Source: Blautia pseudococcoides (lineage in GTDB: Bacteria; Bacillota; Clostridia; Lachnospirales; Lachnospiraceae). From it: 64,000 nt of DNA. The stretch spans positions 1,889,001 to 1,953,000 of the forward strand of contig NZ_CP015405.2 of NCBI RefSeq assembly GCF_001689125.2. Reading direction: 5' to 3'. Below the pieces are notes generated by a model. The model was not told where the DNA came from and did no database searches. It saw nothing but the letters and a program-made list of their open reading frames with translations. Positions 46,553 through 56,218 of this stretch are shown here, one piece after another. The position numbers and the translations under genes were made by a program. The stretch's first letter is position 1. Every line of letters starts with the position of its first letter.

Positions 46553-47440
46553 ATGTATAACCACATGCTGGATACCTTTCTAGCGGTTGCTGACTGCGGC
46601 AGTTTTACCAAGGCGGCTGCCCACTTGTATATCTCTCCCACCGCTGTTATGAAGCAGATGAATGCCCTGGAAAATCATCTGGATGTAAAACTGGTAGAGC
46701 GCACCCCATCCGGCGTCCGTCTGACGGCTGCGGGAAATGTTATTTACCGGGACGCCAAATTCCTGATCAACTATTCCCAAAAGTCCCTTGCGAGCGCCAA
46801 AGCTGCCCTCCATGCAAATGATACTACTTTCTGCATCGGCACCTCTCTTTTAAACCCGGCAAAGCCATTTATGGATCTATGGTATCGCGTGAACAAGGAG
46901 TTTCCTGCGTATAAGCTGCATCTGGTTCCTTTTGAAGATGATCATGAGGGGATTTTGACTGAAATAGAACAGTTGGGAAAAAAATTCGATTTTCTGATCG
47001 GTGTGTGTGATTCCAAGGAGTGGCTTTCCCGCTGCAACTTCCTCCCTCTCGGGCGATACCGAAAAATGATCGCCGTATCCAGGGAACATCCATTGGCAGG
47101 TAAAGAACAGATCCATATAGAAGATTTATATGGTGAAACATTGATGATGGTTGCGCGCGGAGATTCCGGCGTCAATGACTTTCTGCGCAGCGATTTAGAA
47201 AAACACCATCCTCAGATCAGAATAGAGGACACCCCTCCGTTTTATGATTTATCGGTGTTTAACCGCTGCGCAGAAACCGGAAATATTCTCCTCACCATTG
47301 AATGCTGGCAGGAAGTCCATCCGGGACTTGTGTCTATTCCGGTAAATTGGGATTATAGTATCCCTTATGGTCTGCTGTATAGTTTTGATGCGCCTGATGA
47401 CGTCTGCAGGTTTGCAGAAACGGTAAAAAATCTCATATAG
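46553..47440 (+). CDS. LysR-family transcriptional regulator
   Basis: 295 residues. The N-terminal winged helix is classical: FLAVADCGSFTKAAAHLYIS, then TAVMKQMNALENHLDVKLVER and LTAAGNVIY. The C-terminal 200 residues form the substrate-binding domain. An AAGGAGG site lies six bases before the ATG. Neighbours give no clear regulatory target, although the ATPase gene is immediately downstream on the opposite strand and the phosphate transporter cluster lies behind it. Confidence 0.92.
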   Translation: MYNHMLDTFLAVADCGSFTKAAAHLYISPTAVMKQMNALENHLDVKLVERTPSGVRLTAAGNVIYRDAKFLINYSQKSLASAKAALHANDTTFCIGTSLLNPAKPFMDLWYRVNKEFPAYKLHLVPFEDDHEGILTEIEQLGKKFDFLIGVCDSKEWLSRCNFLPLGRYRKMIAVSREHPLAGKEQIHIEDLYGETLMMVARGDSGVNDFLRSDLEKHHPQIRIEDTPPFYDLSVFNRCAETGNILLTIECWQEVHPGLVSIPVNWDYSIPYGLLYSFDAPDDVCRFAETVKNLI

Positions 47441-47457
47441 AGCAGAGCTCTTCTGCT

Positions 47458-48945
47458 TTATTCCAGCAGACTCCGCACCATCTCCGCATCAAAAACTACT
47501 TTTGACAAATGATTCACTTCAATCTGATACAACGCATTGGCTGCCATATGCTCTGCTGCCTGCTCCAGATCACGGATACCGGTAGTGTCCGCATATTTTT
47601 CCACAACTGCGTCATAAGCTTCTTCCGTTACAACGCATTCCTTTTCCTGCAGGCCCATGCGCCCCAGGACTTTTGGCAGGGCATACCGGGAGAAAATAAT
47701 TTTCTTCTCTTCCGCCGTATAATCCGGAATATCAATGACAGCAAAACGCGACATGAGCGGTGCACTGATCTGCTCCTTATCATTGGCTGTGGCTATGGGA
47801 TATACGCCAACAGTGGGAACCATACATTCAATATAATTGTCTGTAAAGCCCAGGTTATCAAGAAGTGTCAGAAGGACATCTGCCGGATTTCCATTGCCTT
47901 TTCCCGAAGAGGCCTTATCCAGTTCGTTGATAATAAAGACAAGGTTGGATTCACCTGCCATGGAGAAAGCCTCCATAATAATTCCCGGCTTTGCATTTGC
48001 ATAGATACGGGAACTTCCGGTCAACTGTTCCGGGTCGTTGATAGAACTCATATCCAGCGTTGTCCACGGCAGTTTTAATATACGTGCAACCGCATAAGCA
48101 ATCTGGGATTTTCCCGTTCCGGCAGGTCCCACCAGTAAAATGCCGTATGCCGGAAGGGTATGGGTACGGTTGATCTGTATGATCGTCTCCATGATCCGCT
48201 GTTTCACCCGCTCCATACCGTAAAGCTCTTCATCCAGAATTCTGCGCGCTTTTTCAGGATCAATAGCCTCAAAATAATTGTTCTTCCACTGGATATTCAT
48301 CATGATGGAAAGTGCACGCTGGGCATGGCGCCTCTCCTCAGGGGATACCTCATGAGAGCGGGCAACAGCCAGATTTCTCCTTGCCCAAAGGCGGATATTG
48401 TCCGGCATAGTCTTACCTGCACAGGTCATGAAGTCTGTGATGCTCTGCAGACTGGTGAGTTTCATACTGTCGCCGGTCTCCTCCTGGTCTTCGTCCTCAT
48501 TCTCCTCCACAGGCGCACTGCCTGCCAATAATCTTTCTATCATAAACTGCAGAAAACCATCCTCAGCGGAAAGCTTGGTTCCCCCACCAAAAGCGATCTC
48601 CCGAATCTTGTAAACCGCATAGCCGTCTTCCCTGTTCTCGCCGGACAGGCGCACATTGATGTGGTTATCACCCAGCCAGTGGATCAGGCTGACAAAGCGG
48701 GCATCTATCTGCAGAATATCTGCACTGACCGTTTTATCCTCCTCCTTAAATTCAAAGGCCGTCTGCTGATTCTGATTGGCAAAAACACCGCAGGAATGGT
48801 GCTTCCATTTCCGCTCATGGTTGTCCAGAAGCAGAATGGGCCTGTCCGGGGAGGCTGTATTCTCATTGGAACGAAACACGGTGTATGTACACTGAAACTC
48901 ACTCTTCTTTTTATTGTCCGAATTGCTGAAATCAAATACTGGCAT
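47458..48945 (-). CDS. Lon-like AAA+ ATPase without protease domain
   Basis: 495 residues. The AAA+ module resembles that of Lon: LYGMERVKQRIMETI, Walker A GPAGTGKS (273-280), Walker B region VFIINELDKAS, sensor region PIATANDKEQI, and arginine-finger type SRFAVIDIPDYT, followed by IRDLEQAAEHMA. It ends there, so the Ser-Lys protease domain of Lon is absent. The N-terminal 230 residues include an acidic linker (EENEDEDQEE at 147-156) and match no domain I know. It may be an unfoldase that works with a separate partner. It stands alone. Confidence 0.85.
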   Translation of the reverse strand: MPVFDFSNSDNKKKSEFQCTYTVFRSNENTASPDRPILLLDNHERKWKHHSCGVFANQNQQTAFEFKEEDKTVSADILQIDARFVSLIHWLGDNHINVRLSGENREDGYAVYKIREIAFGGGTKLSAEDGFLQFMIERLLAGSAPVEENEDEDQEETGDSMKLTSLQSITDFMTCAGKTMPDNIRLWARRNLAVARSHEVSPEERRHAQRALSIMMNIQWKNNYFEAIDPEKARRILDEELYGMERVKQRIMETIIQINRTHTLPAYGILLVGPAGTGKSQIAYAVARILKLPWTTLDMSSINDPEQLTGSSRIYANAKPGIIMEAFSMAGESNLVFIINELDKASSGKGNGNPADVLLTLLDNLGFTDNYIECMVPTVGVYPIATANDKEQISAPLMSRFAVIDIPDYTAEEKKIIFSRYALPKVLGRMGLQEKECVVTEEAYDAVVEKYADTTGIRDLEQAAEHMAANALYQIEVNHLSKVVFDAEMVRSLLE

Positions 48946-49128
48946 AATTGCGTACTCCTTTTGTTATATTAGATCATCACACATACTATGTGATAATTGC
49001 TGATACACGAGCTGCCTTACAGTATCACTTCAAACTGCAAGGTCCCTGCAAGTATGTAGTATACCTATTTTTTTATTCTTTTACAAGCTCATTGTGCTTT
49101 GCCGGCACAAAATTTTTTTATTTTTTTC

Positions 49129-49157
49129 TTGACATAGCTCCTTTTCTATGGTAATCT
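49129..49157 (+). promoter_or_regulatory. Promoter of the cold-shock gene
   Basis: TTGACA (49129-49134), 17-base spacer, TAATCT (49152-49157). Transcription would start near 49165, leaving a leader of about 118 bases before the cold-shock gene, as is usual for this family. Confidence 0.75.
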
Positions 49158-49187
49158 ATAGAAAGTGTTTTGATAAAGCCTTGATTT

Positions 49188-49249
49188 CGCATACAGCAGT
49201 AAGTCATTCTTTTATTAATGATTTACTGCTATATGCGTTTTTTGTTTTG
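49188..49249 (+). promoter_or_regulatory. Terminator-like hairpin in the cold-shock leader
   Basis: CGCATA-GCAGTAA-TCATT (49188-49208) pairs with AATGA-TTACTGC-TATGCG (49218-49237) with only a few mismatches, and T6GT4 follows at 49238-49248. This is the form of an intrinsic terminator lying between promoter and ribosome-binding site, so it may act as an attenuator or as a temperature-dependent structure. Confidence 0.65.
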
Positions 49250-49282
49250 TAAAATGCATATAAAAAATAGGAGGTATCTTTC

Positions 49283-49483
49283 ATGAATAAAGGTACAGTA
49301 AAATGGTTTAACTCAGAAAAAGGGTTCGGATTTATTACAGGGGAAGACGGATCTGATGTATTCGTACATTTCTCAGGGATCAATTGCGATGGTTACAAAT
49401 CTCTTGACGACGGCCAGGCCGTAACTTATGATTTAACTCAGGGAAACCGCGGTATGCAGGCTGTTAATGTTTGTGCCGCTTAA
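49283..49483 (+). CDS. csp: Cold-shock protein (CspA family)
   Basis: A 66-residue single cold-shock domain. RNP1 (KGFGFIT) and RNP2 (VFVHFS) are intact, and the N-terminus [17 protein letters not shown] is typical. GGAGG at 49270-49274 precedes the ATG. It binds single-stranded RNA and acts as a chaperone at low temperature or during growth transitions. It is monocistronic with a structured leader. Confidence 0.96.
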   Translation: MNKGTVKWFNSEKGFGFITGEDGSDVFVHFSGINCDGYKSLDDGQAVTYDLTQGNRGMQAVNVCAA

Positions 49484-49508
49484 GCCGGAATATTATTTCA
49501 CTATCCTA

Positions 49509-49545
49509 TCAATGCCTGCACGCAATCAGCAGTGACAGGCATTGA
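49509..49545. repeat. Inverted repeat after the cold-shock gene
   Basis: CAATGCCTG (49510-49518) and CAGGCATTG (49536-49544) are perfect complements with a 17-base spacer. No T-tract follows, so a transcript-end stem-loop or a processing site is more likely than a strong terminator. Confidence 0.5.
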
Positions 49546-49767
49546 TACTCTGTATCTTAACTAGTCAGAGCTATGGTTGATCCATACAGCTAAGTCGGCG
49601 GGGTTTATACATTATTCCTTGCTGGCTCAACCTAAAATCTCATTCAATTTATATATATTTCTATAAAAAATCCCAACCTCAATATTTCCCAATTTCATAT
49701 ATCTTACTGACATTTTTTCAAAACCTGCATATAATAAAGCAACAAATAATGCTCAGGTACACATATT

Positions 49768-50358
49768 ATGAACAATGATCCCCGAGGCACGATCATCCAG
49801 CAAGGTAATGTTATGCGCATAGATAACGCTCTTGTTGAGGATGTATTTTGTTACGATAACAAGATAGGACATATCCTTGTATCTTACGCGGTCCCCGAAG
49901 CAAACCAGACGGTCTCGATACAAAATCTGCGTTTAAACGTGGGAAGAAACACAGTCATCCTGGATGCCTTTGGCAGGCGCATTGACTCATGCCAGATTCA
50001 AAAAGGCATGTGGGTAAATGTTGTGTTCTCTTCACGTATGACCAGAAGTATTCCCCCACAGGCAAATGCTTTTCTGATCCTTGTCAAGAGACAGCCCCGC
50101 CCACAGACCAGTACCACAACGGGAAGGATCGCTTCCATTGATCTGAGAAACAGATTCCTCTATACAGGCGATCCAAACGATATAAACAGTCAGACCAGAT
50201 TTGTCATAACTGATGACACGGTCATTTTAAACCGTTCCGGTATTCCGGTGAGTCTCCGCTTTCTCCGTCCCGGACAGACGGTCAGGATCACCCACGCAAA
50301 CTTCCAGACAGCCAGTATTCCACCACAGACCACTGCCTTCCGGGTACAGGTAATATAA
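49768..50358 (+). CDS. Beta-rich protein with two internal repeats
   Basis: 196 residues without signal peptide or membrane helix. Residues 20-105 and 112-196 look like two copies of one domain: both have a TVIL(D/N)xxGxxI-type strand and end in SIPPQANAFLILV or SIPPQTTAFRVQV. The pattern suggests a small beta barrel (OB-like), which is inference. I do not recognise the family. No strong ribosome-binding site precedes the ATG, so the start is uncertain. A terminator follows three bases after the stop. Confidence 0.65.
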   Translation: MNNDPRGTIIQQGNVMRIDNALVEDVFCYDNKIGHILVSYAVPEANQTVSIQNLRLNVGRNTVILDAFGRRIDSCQIQKGMWVNVVFSSRMTRSIPPQANAFLILVKRQPRPQTSTTTGRIASIDLRNRFLYTGDPNDINSQTRFVITDDTVILNRSGIPVSLRFLRPGQTVRITHANFQTASIPPQTTAFRVQVI

Positions 50359-50360
50359 GA

Positions 50361-50400
50361 AAAAAAGCTGGCATCTCATACACAAGTGCCAGCTTTTTTT
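50361..50400 (+). terminator. Intrinsic terminator
   Basis: AAAAAAAGCTGGCA pairs with TGCCAGCTTTTTTT across a loop of about 14 bases. The U-tract follows the stem, and because it is symmetrical the hairpin would also end the minus-strand transcript coming from the permease gene at 50434. Confidence 0.9.
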
Positions 50401-50433
50401 AACATTACACCTAACAAAGATAAAGCTATGGTA

Positions 50434-51330
50434 TCACAGTACAATTCCCAGCATCTCTATCAGAATTCCCCAGAACACGCCTGTTCCGTATAAAATCCCT
50501 ATGAGTCCCAGGTTTTCTTTCACTCCCTTATTGGTTCTGCAGAGCACCAGAATACCTACGCCCGCGCCTACCAGAAGTCCCGCCATCATCTGTCCGGCTC
50601 CCAGAATACCGGTCAGGTAGAGTTGGGTGATCACCACAGAGGAGGCACAGTTAGGGATCAGTCCTACCAGTGCGGCCAAAAACACACCAACAACCGGTTT
50701 TGTGCTGATAAAGTATCCGATCTTGTCACTTCCCACCAATTCCACGCAGAATCCGATCACCAGGGATATGAGAAAGATGAAGACCGTAATCTGAAGCGTG
50801 TGTAAAAAAGCCGATTTGATAATGCTGCCGTTCTCACAATGGCAGTGTTCGGATTCGCACAGATCATGGATATCTTTCTCATGATGTTCCCTGTGTATAT
50901 GATTATGTTCTTCCCGCTCTCTCCTCTTCTTGCCGCCAAAACGCCATAATACATCAATGGCAGACCCGGATACAGCTCCAAGAACAACTTTCAGACCCAG
51001 GATCCGCAGGATTGTACCTGCTGCCACAGATTCGGAGATAAAGATAGGAAGCATTTCATCTGAAGTGGAAAGAAAAATAGCCAGCAGAGTTCCCGCTGAT
51101 ATGACGCCTCCGGAGTAAAGGCTGGCTGCAGCGGCTGAGAACCCACACTGGGGAAACGCACCTGCCACACCGCCAATGAGAGGCCCAAAATGCCCTGACT
51201 TTTGCATGATCTGCTTAGACTTATTCTTTGTTTTATGTTCCAGATATTCCATGACCAGATAAGTCAGGAACAGGAAAGGAATCAGCTTGGCTGTATCCAG
51301 CAAAGCATCTAAAATCACGTCGAGTATCAT
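50434..51330 (-). CDS. ArsP-2/putative manganese transporter family permease
   Basis: About 298 residues from ATG 51330 (GGAAGGGAG upstream). Roughly ten hydrophobic segments in two halves are divided by a cytoplasmic or external loop at about residues 130-165 that is rich in His, Cys and Glu (EEHNHIHREHHEKDIHDLCE). GAFPQCGFSAAAASLYSGG and LIPNCASSVVITQLYLTG are repeated inverted motifs of the ArsP-2-type family, described as arsenic efflux or putative manganese transporters. The metal-binding loop fits transport of a soft or transition metal. Substrate unproven. Confidence 0.82.
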   Translation of the reverse strand: MILDVILDALLDTAKLIPFLFLTYLVMEYLEHKTKNKSKQIMQKSGHFGPLIGGVAGAFPQCGFSAAAASLYSGGVISAGTLLAIFLSTSDEMLPIFISESVAAGTILRILGLKVVLGAVSGSAIDVLWRFGGKKRREREEHNHIHREHHEKDIHDLCESEHCHCENGSIIKSAFLHTLQITVFIFLISLVIGFCVELVGSDKIGYFISTKPVVGVFLAALVGLIPNCASSVVITQLYLTGILGAGQMMAGLLVGAGVGILVLCRTNKGVKENLGLIGILYGTGVFWGILIEMLGIVL

Positions 51331-51493
51331 ATCACAGCTCCCTTCCGCAGCAGAATATTTATTCGCATTCCAGTTTCTAATGATAGCATAAATGCAGGAC
51401 AAACTCAACGCCGGATTATTATTTTTAGCAGATACTTCCAAAATGCAGAGCGGCAGCGGAAATCTATCATATCAATTTCCGCTGCCGCTCTTC

Positions 51494-52261
51494 CTATGCG
51501 TTCAGATAACCTGTATATTCACTTGTATGAAGCAGCCGGTTGGCATTCTCCACCCGCTCTTTCGTGGGAGGGTCAATCCCCTGCAGGGGATAAGGGATGC
51601 GCATATCCTGCCATTTAAAAACCCCCAGCGTATGGTATGGCAGCACTTCAAAGCGCTGAACATTGCCCAGGCCTTTTACAAATGCGTCCAGCCGTATCAG
51701 GTCTTCGTCATAATCGTTCCGTTCCGGCACGAGAACGTGGCGAATCCATACAGGCTTGTTGATTTCGGCCAGATATCCAGCCATATCAAGGATGTTTTCG
51801 TTGCTGCATCCTGTCAGGATTTTATGCTTTGCGCTGTCAATCTGTTTGATGTCAAGGAGAAGTAAATCCGTGGCTTCCATAAGGCGGCTGAATTTATGGA
51901 AAAACGGGTCGTGCCTGGAAAACGGATTTCCGGAAGTATCCAGGACCGTATGCACCCCTTCTTCCTTAGCCTTTGTAAAAAGCTCCAGCAAAAAGTCCAT
52001 CTGGAGCAGCGGTTCCCCGCCGCTGACGGTTATTCCGCCTTTGTCTCCCCAGTAGGCTTTATAGCGCAGAGCCTGCCCTAACACCTCATCTGCTGACATC
52101 ATATCCATGGAGCTGGTGCTCCAGGTATCCGGATTGTGGCAGAACTGGCAGCGCATCCTGCAGCCCTGCAGAAAAATCACAAACCGGACCCCTGGCCCGT
52201 CCACGGAACCAAAGCTTTCGATCGAATGGATGGAGCCTTTTCTCGAACTAAATGCGCTCAT
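51494..52261 (-). CDS. pflA: Pyruvate formate-lyase activating enzyme
   Basis: A 255-residue radical-SAM enzyme. The 4Fe-4S cluster motif is CRMRCQFC (CX3CX2C), followed by HNPDTW, and GGEPLLQ is the SAM-binding segment. It generates the glycyl radical on PflB using S-adenosylmethionine. Its start overlaps the stop of pflB by 14 bases, so the pair is translationally coupled. Confidence 0.96.
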   Translation of the reverse strand: MSAFSSRKGSIHSIESFGSVDGPGVRFVIFLQGCRMRCQFCHNPDTWSTSSMDMMSADEVLGQALRYKAYWGDKGGITVSGGEPLLQMDFLLELFTKAKEEGVHTVLDTSGNPFSRHDPFFHKFSRLMEATDLLLLDIKQIDSAKHKILTGCSNENILDMAGYLAEINKPVWIRHVLVPERNDYDEDLIRLDAFVKGLGNVQRFEVLPYHTLGVFKWQDMRIPYPLQGIDPPTKERVENANRLLHTSEYTGYLNA

Positions 52262-54500
52262 GTGCGGAGCGGGCGATCACGTCAAGCTGCTGCTCGCGTG
52301 TCAGATCAATGAATTTAACCGCATAACCGGATACACGGATCGTAAAGTTTGCATACTCCTCTTTTTCCGGATGTTCCATGGCATCCACCAGCTTCTCAAT
52401 GCCAAACACATTCACATTTAAGTGATGTGCACCCTGGTCAAAGTATCCGTCCAGAATGTGCATCAGATTGTTGATCCTCTCCTCCTCAGAATGTCCGATG
52501 GCACCTGGGTTGATGGTCTGTGTGTTGGAGATTCCGTCCAGTGCCCACTCATATGGAAGCTTTGCAACAGAGTTCAGGGAAGCCAGAAGGCCGTTTTTCT
52601 CTGCACCGTAGCTTGGGTTCGCACCGGGTGAAAGCGGTTCTCCCGCTTTTCTGCCATCCGGCAGCGCTCCTGTTGCCTTTCCGTAAACCACATTGGAAGT
52701 GATGGTCAGGATGGATGTGGTCGGCTCGGAATTCCGGTAGGTCGGATATTTTTTCAACTTTTCCAGGAATGTGTGCAGCAGCCATACCGCAATATCATCT
52801 GCTCTGTCATCGTCATTACCGTAGCGGGGGAAATCACCCTCTGTCTCGAAGTCCACTGCCATTCCTTCCTCATCACGCACAACTTTTACCTTGGCGTATT
52901 TCACAGCGGACAGGGAATCCACCACATGGGAAAAGCCTGCAATTCCTGTTGCAAAAGTTCTGCGCACATCTGTATCGATCAGTGCCATCTCTGCTGCTTC
53001 ATAATAATATTTGTCGTGCATATACTGGATCAGGTTCAGGGTATTTACATACAGCCCTGCCAGCCAGTCCATCATAATTTCATATTTGCGGACAAGCTCA
53101 TCATATTCCAGGTAATCGGAAGTGATCGGTTTATATTCAGGTCCCACCTGAACCCTTGACTTCTCATCCATACCGCCGTTGATGGCATATAAGAGGCATT
53201 TTGCCAGGTTTGCACGGGCTCCGAAGAACTGCATTTCTTTTCCTGTCTGGGTAGCTGATACACAGCAGCAGATGGAATAGTCATCTCCCCATACCGGCCG
53301 CATCACATCGTCATTTTCATACTGGATAGAGCTGGTCTCCACAGAGATAAATGCAGCGTATTTCTTAAAGTTTTCAGGCAGTCTTGATGAGTAGAGAACC
53401 GTCAGGTTCGGTTCCGGCGCAGGACCCATATTCTCCAGTGTGCGGAGGATTCTGTAATCTGTCTTTGTGACCATGGAACGGCCGTCCTGACCCATGCCTG
53501 CCACCTCCACGGTAGCCCATACCGGGTCTCCGGAGAAGAGCTGGTTGTAAGAAGGAACACGGGCAAACTTAACCATTCTCAGCTTCATGATAAAATGGTC
53601 TACCAGCTCCTGTGCTTCTTTTTCCGTCAGTGTACCATTTTCCAGATCTCTCTGCATGTAAATATCCAGGAAAGTTCCCACACGGCCCACACTCATGGCT
53701 GCACCATTCTGTGTCTTGATGGCAGCCAGGTATCCGAAATACAGCCACTGAACTGCTTCCTTAGCGTTCTGTGCCGGTTTTGAGATATCATATCCATAGC
53801 TCATAGCCATTTTTTTCATATCAGCAAGGGCACGGTACTGCATGGAAATCTCTTCTCTCTGACGTATGATCTCATCTGTCATGATACCACAGCCGCAGTT
53901 ATCGTAATCTTCTTTTTTCTTTTCCATCAGGAAATCAACACCGTAAAGCGCCACTCTTCTGTAGTCGCCCACAATACGGCCACGGCCATAAGTGTCCGGA
54001 AGTCCTGTGATGATTTTGTTATGACGGGCTTTTTTCATCTCCGGTGTATACGCATCGAAGACACCCTGATTATGAGTTTTATGATATTCTGTAAAGATTT
54101 TATGAAGCTCCGGAGCCGGTGTATAGCCATTGGATGTACAAGAATCCTCTGCCATTTTAATACCGCCATAAGGCATAAATGCCCGTTTCAGTGGTTTGTC
54201 GGTCTGAAGCCCTACTACCTTTTCCAGGTCTTTTAATTCTTCACTGATATAGCCCGGCCCATGGGAAGTCAGTGAGGATACAATCTCCGTATCCATATCC
54301 AGAACGCCGCCTTTTGCACGTTCCTCTTTCTGCAGTTTTGACAGTGCAGACCAGAGTTTTTCCGTTGCTTCGGTGGGGCCTTCCAGGAACTCCTGATTTC
54401 CTTCATACGGTTCGTAGTTGTGCTGGATAAAGTCACGAGTATTGACTTCTTCCTTCCAGATTCTACCTTTAAATCCATCCCATTGTTTGAAGTTATTCAT
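52248..54500 (-). CDS. pflB: Pyruvate formate-lyase
   Basis: 750 residues, full length. The glycyl-radical loop RVSGYAVKF lies at the C-terminus and the catalytic cysteine pair is in [10 protein letters not shown], where most enzymes have IACCVSPM. The N-terminus begins [20 protein letters not shown] with AAGGAGG upstream. It converts pyruvate and CoA to acetyl-CoA and formate in anaerobic sugar breakdown. A paralogue lies at the right end of the window. Confidence 0.97.
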   Translation of the reverse strand: MNNFKQWDGFKGRIWKEEVNTRDFIQHNYEPYEGNQEFLEGPTEATEKLWSALSKLQKEERAKGGVLDMDTEIVSSLTSHGPGYISEELKDLEKVVGLQTDKPLKRAFMPYGGIKMAEDSCTSNGYTPAPELHKIFTEYHKTHNQGVFDAYTPEMKKARHNKIITGLPDTYGRGRIVGDYRRVALYGVDFLMEKKKEDYDNCGCGIMTDEIIRQREEISMQYRALADMKKMAMSYGYDISKPAQNAKEAVQWLYFGYLAAIKTQNGAAMSVGRVGTFLDIYMQRDLENGTLTEKEAQELVDHFIMKLRMVKFARVPSYNQLFSGDPVWATVEVAGMGQDGRSMVTKTDYRILRTLENMGPAPEPNLTVLYSSRLPENFKKYAAFISVETSSIQYENDDVMRPVWGDDYSICCCVSATQTGKEMQFFGARANLAKCLLYAINGGMDEKSRVQVGPEYKPITSDYLEYDELVRKYEIMMDWLAGLYVNTLNLIQYMHDKYYYEAAEMALIDTDVRRTFATGIAGFSHVVDSLSAVKYAKVKVVRDEEGMAVDFETEGDFPRYGNDDDRADDIAVWLLHTFLEKLKKYPTYRNSEPTTSILTITSNVVYGKATGALPDGRKAGEPLSPGANPSYGAEKNGLLASLNSVAKLPYEWALDGISNTQTINPGAIGHSEEERINNLMHILDGYFDQGAHHLNVNVFGIEKLVDAMEHPEKEEYANFTIRVSGYAVKFIDLTREQQLDVIARSAHERI

Positions 54501-54761
54501 CTTTGCAAGTCCTCCTTCTAAGACAATAATTGTGTAGAAGCTGCCTTTAGACCGGACCGGATATATTAAAAAAAGCCGGTCCTATCCAGACAACTTCTGC
54601 CCAGACGGTCGGCTAAATCAACGTTATACTCCCTGTGGTTCATTCCACTTCCGCCAGTTATATAACATCTGTAGTATAATGCATTTTTTTAAGAATTGTC
54701 AATAAAAGGAACGAATCTTTTATGTTCTTTTTCGTATACATATTACAAAAATTATTACGGA
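54501..54761. other. Upstream region of pflB
   Basis: About 260 bases between thiD and pflB on the same strand. It contains the pflB ribosome-binding site and an imperfect inverted repeat (AGCCGGTC at 54573 and GACGGTCGGCT at 54604). No gene was found. The repeat could be a regulator site or a weak terminator after thiD. Confidence 0.4.
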
Positions 54762-55571
54762 TCACCGAAATGGATAGCCAATTGCAAAAGGAGGTAATCT
54801 GTACATATGGTTCAAAGGTCCGCTGCCCTTTCCCAGATCAAGCCCGTCCTGCAGCGCACCGGTCAGGTAATTTTTGGCATTCTTTACGCTTCTTTCCAGA
54901 GGATATCCTGCAGCAAGACTACAGGCAATGGCGGAAGACAAGGTGCATCCTGTTCCGTGTGTATTGGGATTTTCTATCCTCTTTGTGGAAAACCAGGTAC
55001 ATCTGCCCTTCTCATATAAAAGATCATCCGCTCCATTTTTCAAATGGCCGCCTTTTAGCAGAACCGCACCGGAGCCATACTTTGCTATTTTTTCTGCGGC
55101 TCGTTTCATATCCTTGGGGCTGCCCACAGAAAAACCACAGAGTGCTTCCGCTTCCGAAAGATTTGGTGTCACCACTGCTGCCAGAGGGAAAAGCTCCTCT
55201 CTCAGCGCTTCAGAGGCATCCTCCGATAGGAGTCTGCTGCCGCTTGTGGATATCATGACCGGGTCTAATACCACATCCTGCGCCTGGTATTTTTTCAGCC
55301 TTCCGGCAATTTCCCGTATGATCTTTTCGTTGGAGACCATACCGATTTTTACTGCATCCGGGCGGATATCTGTGAAAATGCAGTCCATCTGTTTTCCTAC
55401 AAATTCCGCGTCACACTCCTGTATCCCATATACACCTGTTGTATTCTGCGCCGTGAGTGCTGTGATCACACTCATGGCGTACATCTTATGGACTGTTATG
55501 GTTTTAATATCCGCCTGGATTCCGGCTCCTCCGCTGCAGTCTGATCCGGCAATAGTCAATACTTTTTTCAC
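54762..55571 (-). CDS. thiD: Hydroxymethylpyrimidine/phosphomethylpyrimidine kinase
   Basis: A 269-residue ribokinase-fold enzyme. GSDCSGGAGIQADIKT at the N-terminus binds the pyrimidine, and NTHGTGCTLSSAIACSLAAG holds the anion hole and catalytic Cys region. It phosphorylates HMP and HMP-P in thiamine synthesis or salvage. Its start overlaps the HAD gene by four bases. It is the last gene of the riboswitch-controlled operon. Confidence 0.95.
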   Translation of the reverse strand: MKKVLTIAGSDCSGGAGIQADIKTITVHKMYAMSVITALTAQNTTGVYGIQECDAEFVGKQMDCIFTDIRPDAVKIGMVSNEKIIREIAGRLKKYQAQDVVLDPVMISTSGSRLLSEDASEALREELFPLAAVVTPNLSEAEALCGFSVGSPKDMKRAAEKIAKYGSGAVLLKGGHLKNGADDLLYEKGRCTWFSTKRIENPNTHGTGCTLSSAIACSLAAGYPLERSVKNAKNYLTGALQDGLDLGKGSGPLNHMYRLPPFAIGYPFR

Positions 55572-56218
55572 ATTTTATGCCCCCAATCTTCCCATTTTTC
55601 AAGATAAACATCAGCCAGTTTAAGCAATTTTCCTCTGTCTTTTTCCGAATAAAGATCACGAATAACTGCCAGTAAAAATCCGGCATTTTTCGCTGTTTCC
55701 GCCGCAAAATATGCATCTTCCAGCACTAATGTCTCTACTTTTTTTGTACCGATGATTCCCATCGCCATCTCATATATTCGTGGATTTCTTTTACCGGCTC
55801 CCGCCTCCGTACAAGTGAGGATACCAGTAAAATATGAATCAATTCCGTTATTTTTAAGCGCAGCTTCTATAAGAAGCCTGTTTGTGGATGTGGCGATACA
55901 CATTCTGATACCCCGGCTCTTTAAATCCTCCAGCACGGAAAGCAGTCCCGGTTTGATCCGGATTTCCTCTTTATAATAGTCATATATCATGGTATTAAAT
56001 TCGTCAATGATTTGGTCCTTGTGGAGCAAAATCCCATAGCTGGTGCGGAAATATTCTGCAGACTCTTCCATTGTCATGGTCTCCAGTTTTTGGCGGATAT
56101 CCTTCCGGGGCCTGATTCCCTTTCGTTTCAGATAGAGCTCTCCTGCCTGGTCCCACAGCCCCATAGAATCAAAGAGTGTGCCATCCGCGTCGAATATGGC
56201 ACCCTTTATCCCTCTCAT
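55568..56218 (-). CDS. HAD-family hydrolase in the thiamine operon
   Basis: 216 residues. HAD motif I is FDADGTLFDS, motif II IATSTN, motif III region KRNPRIYEMA, and motif IV VLEDAYFAAETA. The cap is alpha-helical (subfamily I). Overlaps with thiE and thiD show that it belongs to the operon. It may be the phosphatase that turns thiamine phosphate into thiamine, or one that cleans up a side product. This role is inferred from position only. Confidence 0.85.
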   Translation of the reverse strand: MRGIKGAIFDADGTLFDSMGLWDQAGELYLKRKGIRPRKDIRQKLETMTMEESAEYFRTSYGILLHKDQIIDEFNTMIYDYYKEEIRIKPGLLSVLEDLKSRGIRMCIATSTNRLLIEAALKNNGIDSYFTGILTCTEAGAGKRNPRIYEMAMGIIGTKKVETLVLEDAYFAAETAKNAGFLLAVIRDLYSEKDRGKLLKLADVYLEKWEDWGHKM

